A program made the position numbers and the translations under genes. Positions 37,202-51,515 of a stretch of 64,000 nucleotides of DNA are shown here, one piece after another; within the stretch, counting starts at the first letter, position 1; the number at the start of each line of letters is the position of its first letter. The notes under the pieces were generated by a model, which was not told where the DNA came from, made no database searches, and saw only the letters and a list, made by a program, of their open reading frames with translations. The DNA is from Lutjanus erythropterus (lineage: Eukaryota; Chordata; Actinopteri; Lutjaniformes; Lutjanidae), in the NCBI GenBank assembly GCA_020091685.1, contig CM034591.1:29317055-29381054 (forward strand), read 5' to 3'.

Positions 37202-39050
37202 TATCCCAAGGTATTTCTCTGCAACACTTGTATATGTTACCATATTCTATGAACATTTGTCCATATTAGAGTTTTAATAAGGATGTGGACACAAAGAACC
37301 AAAGTTGTCCTGATGTTCTTTTTTCTTTCTAAATGTTTGGCTCAGTCTTACACTGGGTAACACAGGGTTACAGGAAGAACAATTAGCTAAGTGCTGCAGG
37401 AAACCAGGACAGCCTTATTCCTCTGAGATAGGCTTTCATTAGCCTGGATATGTGTGTTTGTTGAAGGTTTGGGGCAAAAATATCGCTAAAATTAGTAAAA
37501 CAGTTTTTAATGTTAAAATGAGTATTGAAATCTGGTAGAGGAGGCAAAGTTAATGCAGTGTTTTAGGAGGAGTGATTTGTGTGTTTGTAGAAGGCACTTT
37601 ACATAAAAGAGTATTACAAAAAACGTATTAATATATTATTTTTATTTTTTTATTGAAATGATGAAATATCTGTTCCATGTGTATATGTGGCAAATTGGTA
37701 GTGCTTTTGACTGCAGTCTGGAATACGGAAGATTATGTTTTATTACCATACTGGTTTTACAGTATGTGCTCTTCATAACTGCTGCCTCAGAGACTTGAAT
37801 GCAGTCTGCATGTGTTTGCATTGGTTAGTCTAAGTAGTGTCCAGAGGTTTATTGTATGGAGCAACAGTGATGAAACAACATAACAGACTTTTCATACCTG
37901 TCAGGTTTTGTGTTCAGTTTCTTGTTGAGCCAACTGTGAACATAAGTAAGGCTGTAAATTTAAAAAGCATGCTATTGCACAACACTGATTTGTGCTGTAT
38001 ACTGATTTACAAGTTTGTGTACTTGCACAATCAACTGCAACCCAGTGCAGCGGCCCTACAATAAATCCTATCTTTGATACGATTATACTTTTAACTCTAT
38101 ATTCTTTTTCGAGGCAGTTGTTATAGTGTTGTTGTTGCACTGTATTGTGGTTTATAGTATTCTATCTGCCTAATGTGTGTAAGTAGGAGTGGACAATATC
38201 TGATCTATTACATATCAAAGCATTTTGCTGTGCATATCTTTGCCACTGGTCTCCCTTACGTCACTTATTCTTTTTGACTCTGGGTTTACAGTGTAAATTG
38301 TCAGTGTTACCCCTCTCCCATGTGTCATAAACCCTTTCACAATAAATGAACAGCACCATTGCAACTTCTTAAAATCATAGTGTTGCACTCTCAGTTGTTC
38401 TTTCTGTACTTAACTTTTCATGTCTCAGTTGTTAGTTTTGGAAAAGCTATTCTTAATGAAATATTAAACCTAACTGCTTTTAATTTGACGCTTAACTTGT
38501 CCTTTGAGCTTCATGCTTTGGTTAAGTAGATGTTGACTGATATTGTTATTTACAGATGAGTTGCAGGACACTATTTTCTTTGAATTGGGAATAAAACAAA
38601 CATTAACAAATCTAATCCTCCTTGGCACACTGCACAATGTTTAGCTAGCCAGTGGCTGATCACAGGTTTTCAGTTTTGTTGTTTTCTATATTATGCCTCA
38701 TCAGATTTGTATCTTAAGAGGTAGTGAAAATGTGTCAGCATTCGACAACAGTACAGGGTGTTGTAGAACGGTTGCACTCTGAAGTGCTTTTATTTAAATC
38801 TCTTCAAGCCCTAGGGTTTGTTTGACAACTTGGGAATGATGCTAAACTTGTTTTGTTTCTCTCCCTGTCTCACTCTCACTGTTGTCTCTGAGTGGAGTCT
38901 GAAAATCTGTGTGTCTCATACTTTCTGTCATTTACACCAGCCTGTGTTTTGTCTTGCTCTCCTTGTCTCTGCAGGTTTGAAGAAGGGCTTGTCTGACAGG
39001 CGGCACTGACCTTCAGGCTGAAAGGTCAAACGTTGTGAGGATTGTGCCAG

Positions 39051-42000
39051 ATGGATCATGGTGGTGAGTGTTTTAAATTCCACTAAAGCACACCACAAAA
39101 TGTGCAACATTCTTAAGTGCAGAAACCTCCAAACCTTAATAGAAATACTAACTTGTTGTGATTCAGAGTGAAAATAACATCACCTAAAGGCTTTTGAGAG
39201 TGAGGAAGGCTGGGTGGTGTTAAATTCTGTGCTGTGGTAGCTTTGCCTTAAATTGCAGCTGACCTGCAAATATGAAGTCAAAATCAACTGAATGAAATTC
39301 ATACTGTGTAGGTATTGGTATTTGGGTTTCTTACTTTAATAATATTATTTCAGTTTCAACTGAACCTTTGTTTTTATCTTCAGGTCAGTTTGAGAGGGAG
39401 GGCAGAGTAATGTCCCAAGTTCAGGTGGGGGAGGTTGACCTCTGTGATAACCTACTCAGCCCCGAGGCTCTCTCTGCCCAAACTCGAAATCTCAACGAGA
39501 CTAATGCGCTCATGCAAACGCCGAGTCTCTCTCCTTCACAAAAAGAAGACGGAGGAGGGTGTGGACTCATCCAAAAAGCTTCTCTCAGCAACAATGGGAA
39601 GGACTTGGAGGGAGAACAGGAAAAGGAGGCGTACCAGGCTGGAGACAGAGAGGAGGATGAGGAAGAAGACATTGATGAGGTGATGAAGGAAGAAGAAGAG
39701 GAGGAAGTATCAGAGGGATCAAGCTCTCTTGTTCGCTGCCAGTCTCCAGACACTCCCATGACTGATTCCTCCTATTCAGAAACTGGTAGGGAACAAGGAA
39801 AAAATCATGTTACTGTATATACACAAATGGACATGCACTTTCACCAGTTACACCAGTGCTGTTCCATATCTTTGCTGCTCACGTTTTTTGATGCAAGTAG
39901 TACAATCGCAATTCCAAAATAGTTGGAAAGCTGTGTAAATAAAAACCAAGTGCTCTGATTTGCAAATCCTTTTTGACCTATCAGTTGAATGCAATACAAA
40001 GACAAGATATTTAATGCTCAAACTGATAAACTTTATTGTTTTTTGTAAATATACACGCATTCCCAATTTGATGCCTACAGCATGTTCCAAAAAAGTTGGG
40101 ACAGGGTCATGTTTACAACTGTGTCACATCCCTTTTACTTTTAACAACACTCAGTAAGCGTATTTGAACTGAGAACGCTGTTGCAGTTTTGAAACTGAAA
40201 TTCTTTCCCATTCTTGTTCGATATATGACTTCAGTGGTTTAACAGTCCAGAAAAATCTTTCAGCATTAATGGGGCCCTCACAGATGTGACAGTTAGCCAT
40301 GATGCCATTAACACACACACCCATACCATCACAGATGCTGGCTTTTGAAGTTAGCGCTGGTAACAATCTGGATGGTACTTTTCCTCTTAAGCCTGGAGGT
40401 CATGATGTCCATGATTTCTGAAAACAATCTGAAATGTGGACTCATCAGACCACAGCACACTTTTCCACTTTGCATCATCAGTCCATCACAGATGAGTTCG
40501 GGCCCCAAAAAGTCAGCTCCGTTTCTGGAGGTCTTTGATATATTGTTTTCACTTTGCAATGTAGAGTCTTAACTTGCATTTGTGGGTTCAGCGACAAACT
40601 GTGTTAACTGACAACAATTATGTGGATTTTTAATGCAGTGCCACCCTGAGGGGTCAAAAGTCACAGGTATTCATTGTTGGTTTTTGGCCTTGCCCCTTAC
40701 ATGCAGAGATTTCTCTGGATTCTCTGAATCTTTCAGTGATATTATGGATTGTAGATGCTGAAATTCCTACATTCCCTCCAGTTTTGTGTTGAGGATCATT
40801 GTTCTTAAACTGTTTGATTATTGCCCTCACAGTTTTCCACAAAGTGGTGAACCTCACCCCATCATGCTTGCGAATGGCAAAGTCTGTTGAGGATGCTCCT
40901 TTAATACCAATCATGATACTACCTGTAACCAATTAACCTGTTGAATGTTCCAAACAGGCTTTTTTTGAGCATTCCACAACTTTCCCAGTCTTTTGTTCCC
41001 ACTGTCCCAACTTTTTGAAACATGTCGCTGGCATCAAATTCAGAATGAGTGTATATATACAAAAAAACACTGAAGTTGATCAGTTTGAACATTAAATATC
41101 TTGTCTTTGTACTGTGTTCAAATGAATATAAGTCAAAGAGTATTTGCAAACCATCGCAGTCTGTTTTTAGTTTTGTTTCACACAGCATCACATTTTTTTT
41201 GGAATTGGAGCTTAACTGTTTTTGGCAAGTTGAGGCCAGTAGACCAAAACAACAACCTAACAAATACATATTATTACCTTTTTATGTTGGCAAACAATTG
41301 CTTGTTTGCACATCCAACAGACACAGAGCAATGGAAGTATTAATTTGGAGAGTTTTTGTCTGGCTACTTGATAAATGTCTTAAAGGTTTTTTCATCTCCT
41401 CCAGCTCCTGAGGTAGCATATAGTGGGTTGCTCAATCGATTAAAGCAGCAAGCTGCTGTTACTGGAAATACTAAGCCTCATGCAAGAACATTTTCATATT
41501 CTTATCTTAAATCTCTTTTACTTTAGTTCATACGAAGGGCTCGTATGAACATGCCATGTCACATTCAGCAAATGCTTGTAACTTCAGTAACTGTGTAAAT
41601 GATTTGCCTGTGTGTCTTTGAGTGCACATGCATGAAACTTGTAAAGTATTATAAGTAGTTGTGTTCACTGCTTAATTATGATAGTTAAAGTCTAGCGAAA
41701 GCCACTACTCTGGTCATGGTCTGGCTTTCACTCCATGGTAATGCCTTTTGTGTGTTTTTAAGTGGTCAGCATTTTGGATTGAGGTCAGACTGACTGGGCG
41801 TGATGTCATTCTAATCACATGACTGACAGAGAGAATCGTGAGAGTAAAACAGGCCAAATAAGATCTAAGGAGGCTATGTACAGAGAGAGAGAGGACATTG
41901 TAATTAAAAACATATTTTCTTGGATTAGGTCAAGTAACAACTACCTCCACTACATCCTAGATGATAAAATCATCAGGGCAATTGCAAAGTAGTAATAGCC

Positions 42001-45000
42001 ACATTACTCTTAAAAGAGCGGACTCTTTGATTTGGCTCAGTGTTTCCCACAGGATTTTGTGAGACTGTGGTGGATGGAGTAAAGGCCTACTAGGAGGGTT
42101 AGGAGGCATGGTCTCCCAGATGAAAATTTACTGCATTTTAAAGTTAAAGGCATCAATCTGGTGCACATTGAAAGCAAGACTAAAAGGCTATATATATTAC
42201 GAACTTGGTGGTCTTGCTAACAGTTGTGTGCTCTTGTAAACAATATTTTGCTCTAGTAAATAATTTAATCATAAACACTTTGGTTGTATAGATATAAATG
42301 GTAACACAGCAAAAATGTCACACCCACAAAGCATTGTAAACAAGACAAAGTTTAACACAGTCTCCAAAAGGTCAAAACACAAAATTGACTTGAGCATACA
42401 TTTTGACCATCAACAAAATAAAGGAAAAGTTTCTACCTGTGTTTAAAAATAAATAATTAATTAATTTAAAAAGTATACCTGATGCGAAGGGCACATCATT
42501 ATTTCCCTGTTTGTCTTTGTAGTCGAAAAATTTAACCAAAAATAGACCTATGTGATGGAAAATATTTTTTTGGGCCAAACCAAACTACAGAACTCAGATC
42601 TCCACACATCATTTACTGGCTTGAAAATGGTTACACTACGTACATTGCAGACATGATAATGCAGAAATTGTGTTTGAACAACTGCAGTGGATCAGTGGAT
42701 ACTGTAATGTTATTTAAGGTTAGTTATCACAAGCTCTGTCCTCGAAATGCCTTGGTGTTTCGGATGCAGTCAGGAATATTTGAGTGTGTGTGTGTGTGTG
42801 TGTGCACACACGCTTGTGGGTGTGCAGATTGACTGATTGACATCTAAATCATGCTGTGACAAACGATCAGTGACAGGTTTGACTGAAAGAACTTGATTTT
42901 TTTAAGATGATAATATATATATATTTTTATAAATTATAATAACTGACCATTGTCTGTCAATGTAAGGCTAGCCCTGTTGTCCTGGAAACAAAAGCCCACT
43001 GCCATGAAAATAGACAGTCTGGAGTTGGAGGTTAGTGACTGCCTGCCAGACTTTATTAACATATTGCTTGTTTTAACCATTATAAACATCTACTCCTTCT
43101 AAAAGATAATTAATGATTTCTTATGTCTAATAAACAGACACTTACTCATTCAGTGGACATACAGCATGAACTTAAACTATAATTAAAGTAAAATGGGAAA
43201 AACTAGAAGTTATAGGAATAGAAATTTCAAAGGAGGACACTGTGGCTCTGGCATTATTGTTAGAGAAACATGTATTTCAATTAAGCATGTTTCCTTAATC
43301 TCTGATGACATATCATATTGATGATTTATTGCAATCATTATGTTATGTATTTCTTCCTTTTTAAACAAGTTTTTATCATTAATAATTAGGTGTGCAACAG
43401 ATCAAAAAACTCATGGTTCAGATCGTATCATGATTTTGAGTCACGGATCGGATCATTTTTTGGATCAGCAAGAAGAAGAAAAGGAAAAACAAAAAGAAAA
43501 AGTGGTGGGATTAGAGTTAAATTATTTTTAAAATGCACTTGTCTTTGATCTTTGTCTGTCTGTAATTATCACCATAGTTATGTAATGTAATAATAATGAT
43601 AATAGTAATGATAATGGTAATAATATTAAAAACTTCAAACTTATACAGTGCTGTACCATGTATATACTATACATATATTAGATCATTATACACTGTACAT
43701 ATATTAGATCATTATACACTGTACAGTATAATACACAACTACGCTCTGTAGTCTGGCTCAATGTCCCGCCTACAGCAGCACATCTGATTGGTTAGAAGTC
43801 ATGATCAATCAGCAGACACACTGTGTCACAGACGGGGCGAGACAGAGCTGCACCGGTGAGCAGAGAGGAGCTGTGTAGAAGTTAAGACAGCTGATATCAC
43901 CAAAGTTTCAATGAACATCACAGTTTTATGATCTGTTTCTTTGGTGATAGCATAGTTACATCAGTGAAAAAAGTTATGGTCTGGATTTCACTCAAGGTGA
44001 TGTGACGGCTTTTAAATCAGTCGCTCTTTGCAGAGGTGTGCTGCACACAGCAGCATCTGTTCTGTCTTTTCACTGCAGCTCTGCATTGAGATTTCAGGTA
44101 TTATAACTTATACAAAAGTAACAGTGACAATAAAACTATGATGCTCACATGTAGTCCGCGGATCACATGCATGCCGAACCATAGAAGGCGAACGTATGGG
44201 AAAAGGGTCAACTGCGATCCGTTGCATCCCTACTAATAATAAGCCAGAGTGGTTGATTCTTTCCAACTGTGCAAATCTTTCAAATTTTGTCCCGAGTTTA
44301 ATTGTCGGTATTGTTTTGGGAAAATGCTTAACTCAAACAGTCCGTTATGCACCTGTGTTCTCAGAAGTATTAGACAGCTGTTTCAGAATGTTCACTGTGC
44401 CCTAGTTATTCTGTCTTTGTTTCCCTCTGTAGGCAGTCTGTTGGACACTCCTTATCCTTTCAGCCCGGGGACCAGTCCAGAGCCTACATCCCCTGTCATT
44501 CCAGTGGTCAGTCCAGAAACTGCATATCCCATCAGTCAAGTGGCACTGAGCCAGAGTGATGTCAAAGCAGAGTCTCATACCTCCAACAAAGAATCAGTTG
44601 CCTCCAACACAGGGTCCATTGCACTGGTACCCACCGTCACCACAGGGCCTGTAGATTCTATGATGTTAACTACGACCTCAGACGCCAGGCCTACCAGCCC
44701 ACCTGGGCCTACATGTGTCACAGAAGCTACAGACAGGATAGCAAAAAATACTAACTTCACTCCAGAACATCTTACCTCGTCCACAGAGCCCATCTCCAAC
44801 CATGGACCTATCACCTCAACTGCAGAGACATTCACAGTAGCAAAGCTTAACACTTCCATTGCTTCTATGAGTGCAACAACAGGACCCCTTACTGTCACTT
44901 CAGGGCCTGCAAGTACTGGTACAGAATCCACTTCCACAGGACCTCTAACCTCAGATTGGGAACAAATTACCTCCACTCCAGTGCCCACTTTTTTCTCAGT

Positions 45001-48000
45001 CTCCACCTGTGCCACGGGGCCTATTCCAAGCCCTGCTCTGCTGGAGTCTCTTGAGCAGTTGGCACAAAGAGGAGATGACACTCACCTTCCACAGTACCTT
45101 CATCAGGTAAGCCGTTTGTCTTACTTTTGACATTTGTCAGATATGCAGAGATTTAAACACACTCTTCCCTGTAATGGTTTCTTAAAGTTTTTTCTTTCTG
45201 TCTTCTTGTCATTTTATTGTCTTTAAACTCTTGCTCTCACACTAGTTATTAAATCGCTGTTATCCACTCAACCTCATAATCGGAATGGCACTTTGTACCC
45301 TGAGGCATGGGTGTCTTCGGTATTTATGCACACAAACACAAATCTAGATATGCACACAAGTACACACATAAGCCACACTGCACAAAAAAACATACACTCT
45401 CAGTCTTTCGCTGCTCCTTCTCTGACACACAGACCTGCATGACTCGACATGTATGTCATAGGGTGTGTGTCAATGTTTCTGTCAATTTGATTTACAAATG
45501 CCTCCACCAGAATCACCTGAGCTGTACTGACTTCCAGGCAAACAGGTGATAGTGTGTGAGCAGAAGAGAGAAGGGGGGTTAGAGGGGTGGGCAAATGATC
45601 ACACACACTTGCACATGTTTCTGCCTCTTTTGGCACAAACATTTAGGAAAAAAATACTGTGGCTAATGATTTCATAAAAACGTGTGTTGTGGAAACTCAC
45701 AAGTCAAAAATAATGACTGAATCATGGCACTGGCACTGCGTGTGAGAAAAAAAGTTTCCACCATGAATCAAATCACCACAGCAGTAAACATATCTTTAAG
45801 CAAGATGCAAACCACAGCCTCCTGTTATTAATCAATGCTTTGCTCCTGCATCACAATGGCATGGGAAAAAATCTAGACAGAAATCTGATTATTACCTGGG
45901 GTGAAGTGTTCTTTCATGATGCATGCACATTTGCAGATGATGACAATCATATGACAATCATACCACTAAATAAATCTTTGGTACAACAATAATGATGTTG
46001 GAAGATAAAGCAGAGCCATGAAATTCATTCTGTCCCAGGTTTCCAGTTAGTGAGGAAACTTTACTTTTTGATTTCAGTGATTATGATTATGTATGAAATT
46101 GAGCGCTCCCCGGGTATCAGCTTTACCACTGATCTAATCTTAAGCCACTAATCAGAAGCAAATATTTGCAGGTCAAATAAAAGCTCAATATAAAAGGTCA
46201 ATAATCTTTTACGACTTTCGTTTGTACTACATACCTAATTCCAGGTTCCACCCATGCATCAATCCTGATACAGAATGCACATGCTGCTGTTTTGTTTACA
46301 GCTGAATGTGGCATGACTCACTTGAAAAGTCATAAAGAGTGAAACGTTATGTAGGACATCTAAATGTAGCAAAAGAATGTTTTTTTGTTGTTGAAAATCA
46401 CATTTGAAGCTCCATCTAATTGGTCCCTTTGGGCTGCATTGAGAAAGTTACTGTGGAACACTCATGTCCACAATCACTACATGGACATTGGTAAATACAG
46501 AATGCTAATTCTGTGCTCACCAATGGAAAAATCTGTGTTAATATTTTTAGAATGAGACCTCTGTTAAAATTTCAGACTTGTCTTGGATGAGTTCATGAAT
46601 CATATAGGCTAGTAACTTAACATGTACACTGCTAGCTGCTAATCAGAGTAAGATAAAATAGTACATATACATAGTTAATTAAGTTATTTAAAAAAATACA
46701 GACTGGTTTTAGTCAAGACAGAAAGGCAGGGATCACAAATTGCTGGAGGATTTGGAGCCAATACCATTAGCATAAATATGAATTGTTGGCAAACCGTCAG
46801 AGAAAGCCAGCGTGGAGGGCCAAAGAACACACAAATTGTTCAGACTTCATTGAGAATGTGTTCAGAAAAATTACAAAAAGATTTGATTTACCTTGAGTTT
46901 AATCAGTCTTATTTATTGTATTGAGTTTAAAATTCTATTAGGTCACACGTGTGTGCCAAAATAACAACATTTTTGTCAATATTGAAAGGTAGAGGAAAAT
47001 ACATTTTAATAAGTGAATGTATTTTCACATAATAAAATCCTGAATCATGAAGTAAGAATATACTTTTGGTGGACAAGTGTGCCATCTGTGGTATGACTGA
47101 TAGTATAAACTATAGTCCAAAACAAAAGGCCATTTTAGACTTTTGTATCCAAACCATGTCAGTATAGTTACCTATAGAGGTCCTTCAGTCTCGTCACCGC
47201 CCCTCACTTCATTAGAAATGCGAGATCCTTTTGTGCCCTCCTTTCCTCCTCCTCTCTCTGTCTTACACACACACACACTTCTCTTGTTCTGAGATCAGCT
47301 GAGCAGCATGAAAGCGACACTTGCTGAAGAGAGGTAGAGTGTCTAACATGGTCTTTGTTTTTCTGTCTTTCTTTTCACTCTCACTCTCATTTTCGCTCTT
47401 GCGTAGCCCGTTAATTGGTTTGTTTCTGAGATCAGATTGTTTTTTCTTTCTTGGTTAATGATTATAGAGGTCCTTGCAGCAGTAGCAGTACAGTAACAGC
47501 TCTTGTAGTATGGTGGTTCTCTGTTCTAAAGTGGTGTGTTTCCTACCAGTTATGTTGTACTTTCAGATCTCATTTTTCTTAAACTGATCTTGTGTCATGT
47601 TCAGGAACCAACATGACGAATACTTTCAGTCTGGTTTCAAATCCCTATTGAGCCAGTTTCTCTGATAGCTTCTGTGACATAACTGATATGATAAAAGCGT
47701 GAAAAAAGTATGCACCTTATTAAAAGTTGTAATCTCTTTCTCTCTCTGCAGATTGCTGAGGCCTTTGTCTGTAATGAAGACTGTATCCTTGTTATTATGT
47801 CTGTATGTATTGGGGTTGGGTGGTGGGGCACAGCTTTTATTTTGATTTGTGCTGTGCGTGTCAGACACTTATCTCCTGTGTCATTACAGTATATTGCCAC
47901 TTGCCTACTTGTCCGTACATGTGATTTTGTTCACGTGTATTTTCTTCTACTACTACTTTGGCATGGATAATATGGATGTTTTTTCAGCCTATATGATAAC

Positions 48001-50049
48001 TAATCTAAGAACACAGATAACTGATAATCTCATATTTTTATATTTTCAAAAGAGCTTTGTGTAACCTGTACCAAAGAAAGATGATTTAATTTGTATAATT
48101 TAACATTTATTGTTTATTGCAAAATACATCAAAAAACCTCACAAGTATACTTTGGCTTTTATAGAACATTCTGCATAAGAAATTCTTTGGTAAGATCTTG
48201 CTTTGTAAAAAAAAAAAAAAACTGTATTATTTCACACACTGCAGTTAGATCTGGACTTGGTACAGTAAAGTTACAGTGGATTACTTGGCGCCTCGCTTAC
48301 ATTACAGAGAGTCAGATTAAAGAGAGAGCAAGTGAAAGAGTAGACAGAGTGGAAAAGCACTTTCGAAAAGAGAAGGAGATACAAAACTAAACAGCATGAG
48401 AGAAGGAAGTAAGATGAAGAGGACATGAAGAGGGGTTATTACAGAAGGTGAATCAGAGAGAGGAGAAGCAGCAGTAGCTGAGTTGACTTGTGCTGAATGT
48501 CCACGGGCTCATGAAGTAGAGTGACAGAGCCAAAGGAGGCACATGCACAGAGTGAAGATGAATACTCAGCTAGATTAAAAAAGCTATTACAGTATGTTGC
48601 CAAAACAGTATACTTGACAGCTGAGGAAAGATTGCTGCATTTACAGATAATTCATGAGTAAATTATGATTCTAAATATTTGATGTTACAAAGATCCCATT
48701 TAGTAAAATAAAGTGATAGTAACATGCAGAACTTTTTAGCTCTTAACAAATCAAGAGGCTCTTTGTATCATTATAATTACATTTGGTTCATTACATAGAC
48801 CCTCAACTGTAACCAAAGAGCCTTCTGTTTTTACAATTGAAATGTGTTGATTGTCACTGTCCAGATGATACACACAACCTGAATACTTTGCAGACAGCCT
48901 CACAAATAGACACCCTTATACAAATGCACTCAAACACTTAACAGTCATTAAAGACAAAGTATAAAAGAGTAGGATGAAGGGATGGGGATGCATGGAAGGG
49001 AAGAAGAAGGCAGGAGAGCAACTCTGACAAAGAAATGGAAAATGTGACAGAAGTGTAATCAGAGGAAAGAGATGCAGTGGGAGGGAAGAAATGAAAGAGT
49101 CAGAGAGTAGGGAAAGCTAGCTTAGCTATGTCAAGCATGTATAGGGTTAGTCAGAGAGACAGAGAAAGAGAAAGCATTGAGCCATTTCAAAGAAGGATTG
49201 TGTTTTGGCTGCTCACATCCATAAACATGAGAGACTGCATCCTGGCGTGCTTTCTCCCCCTATCTGTTTAGGCCTGACTCTGTTTTTTCCTCTCTCCATC
49301 CCTGTATGTCCTCCTATTTTTCAGTCTCTCTCTTCTTCAGTCTTTCTTTTCTTGCTTTACCTTTTTAGATTTGAGAGTAGACCTCTGTAGGGCCTGTATG
49401 TGTGTTTTATGTTTTCCTTAACCTGTGATGTTCAGACCAACGGGCATTATGGTGCATCCAACTAGAGAGACTCTATCACCAGAGAGTACTGGACAACCTG
49501 AATGCACTACAAGAACAGTGGGGTAACCCATGCACACATATGCATCAAATAAAAATAAAAAAATAATAAAAATGACAGTGCATGATTGAGAATTGTTGAC
49601 TGAGACTGCACACTTGTAAAAGAAAGTCTTGTACTGAATCACAGCTGCTGGTTTTTGTTGGGGCTTAGTGGTATCTTTACATATTACTGAATACATCACC
49701 TTGTCATTGTGCCCACTTACACAGCTATCAAGCATCAAACTACTCACCTTAGTATCACTGCAGCATCTGTGTCTCCCAATAATATTTAATGTAGTTTCAG
49801 TGATCATATAATTCAAATTCTATTGGGAAATGTTTAGGATTATGGATGCAGATTGCTTACATGGGAGCTGAATGCTTAGAGACTTCTTCATAGTTATAAC
49901 CGTACTTTTAACTTTTAATCTGTTTCTCTGTGTGTCTCTCTTTCTCTCTTAGAAAGCCATTGTAGAAAGACTTCCCTCGACCTGGCAACCCAACATCTGG
50001 ACACTCTTAAACACATCTGCCAGACGCACAGTCGGTCAGTCTACAGGCA

Positions 50050-50089
<40 letters not shown>

Positions 50090-51460
50090 TGTAGTCTGGT
50101 GCATGTACAATTTTTTTCTTTTTACTGTTTGTATTTATAGTCACCTTATCGTCCACATTTTCTAAGGTACTTAAGTGATTACCACATTTATCTTTTTTTT
50201 AAAATTTTCTTTTTGTAGTTTCAAGACCAAAGCCACAGGAGAAACTTGTAATATATGCTTTTTATTGTTTTATTGAAGCCAAGATGACCTTAGAAAGTCA
50301 TTTTGTGGTATTTTAAACCAGAAACCAGTCCAACATTTTGGGAAAAAAGCTTGTTTACTGTTTTAACCAGAGTTAGAAAAGAATGTGTTTGGGTTAGATT
50401 GGAAGAAGAGGGAATCAATTAGCCTTGCTTCATCAGAAGTTTAAAAATACATGACTATGGCTAACAGAATAGTTTTTTTTTTTTTATTTTGGCCTTATAT
50501 TTTGTTAATTTGCAGCCTATTCTCCAGTAGATGTAAGAGTATAGAGGTTCTATACAGAACTATGATAATGTACAAATTTCAAAATCCCACTATGAGATGC
50601 TGCACACAGTGACTTTACTCAGCACATTGTGGTCAAGCAATCCTCATAATTCTGCTCCTCTGTGAATATGTAGTTTTTCACTTAAATCCAGGCAACTATG
50701 TAGTTTGGCCTACTTTTTTTATCTTTCTCCTCTTCCCTCACTTATCTCTGTAAGGAATACACATGGATCAAAATTGATTGTGATGTTCTCATCTTACTAC
50801 TCTAAGATTGAGTTAAGATTGTTGATACGTGTATTTGCATAAATGTCAGACTGTTTAATTAAATATGCATTATAATAAGGTTACCTACAGAATGTGTGAT
50901 GGCGTATTTGCAAGTTGTTGCAATATTCCAGAAAATGTTGTTTTCACAACATCATAATCTGTTTAAGTGAAAATACACAGTCTGGAATTTGAGTTCAGTC
51001 ACTGCCTGCTTTCTGCCTGACAGACTCCATTAACATTTGACTTAAACTATTATAAACTTCTACTTCTTCTACAAGATTATTAATGTTTCTTACAACTGAT
51101 GTTTGTGTTTGTGTGTGTGGCTGATTGTTTGCTGAGGAGTGTGTGATATGTCTGTTGTGGTGTGTGCTCATGCAAGTGTAACAAATTAGTCAGGTGAAGC
51201 CCACCTTGGCATTTGTCAATATTTAATAGGAAGTATACCTGCCAGACACACACACCCTATCCCACTGGACGCACCTGCACATATTGCATGCTCCCAGACA
51301 GGTGAAGTGTGTGTGTGTCTGTTTGTCTGTGAGCATGTATATCTTTGTGTGTTGTGAGCACTGCAGTGATAGTTTAAACATATGGCCCTTTGCTGCTGCT
51401 GCACTTTCAGACATTTGAGCCATCACACTGCTAGGGTTTCACTTCGCGCGCAGACACACA

Positions 51461-51515
<55 letters not shown>

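Larger units (their letters stand above)
34352..38974. other. cnst first intron
   Basis: Contains the MITE with nested LINE (35462-36362) and the deleted Tc1-like element (36734-37201). The remainder has no recognised exon. Confidence 0.5.

Noticed and set aside
40654-40932. Minus-strand frame as a host gene
   Set aside because: It lies inside the inverted-repeat transposon at 39910-41206 and has no splice support.
44575-45081. 168-codon minus-strand frame
   Set aside because: It is the antisense of the Ser/Thr/Pro-rich consortin exon, open only because of its composition.
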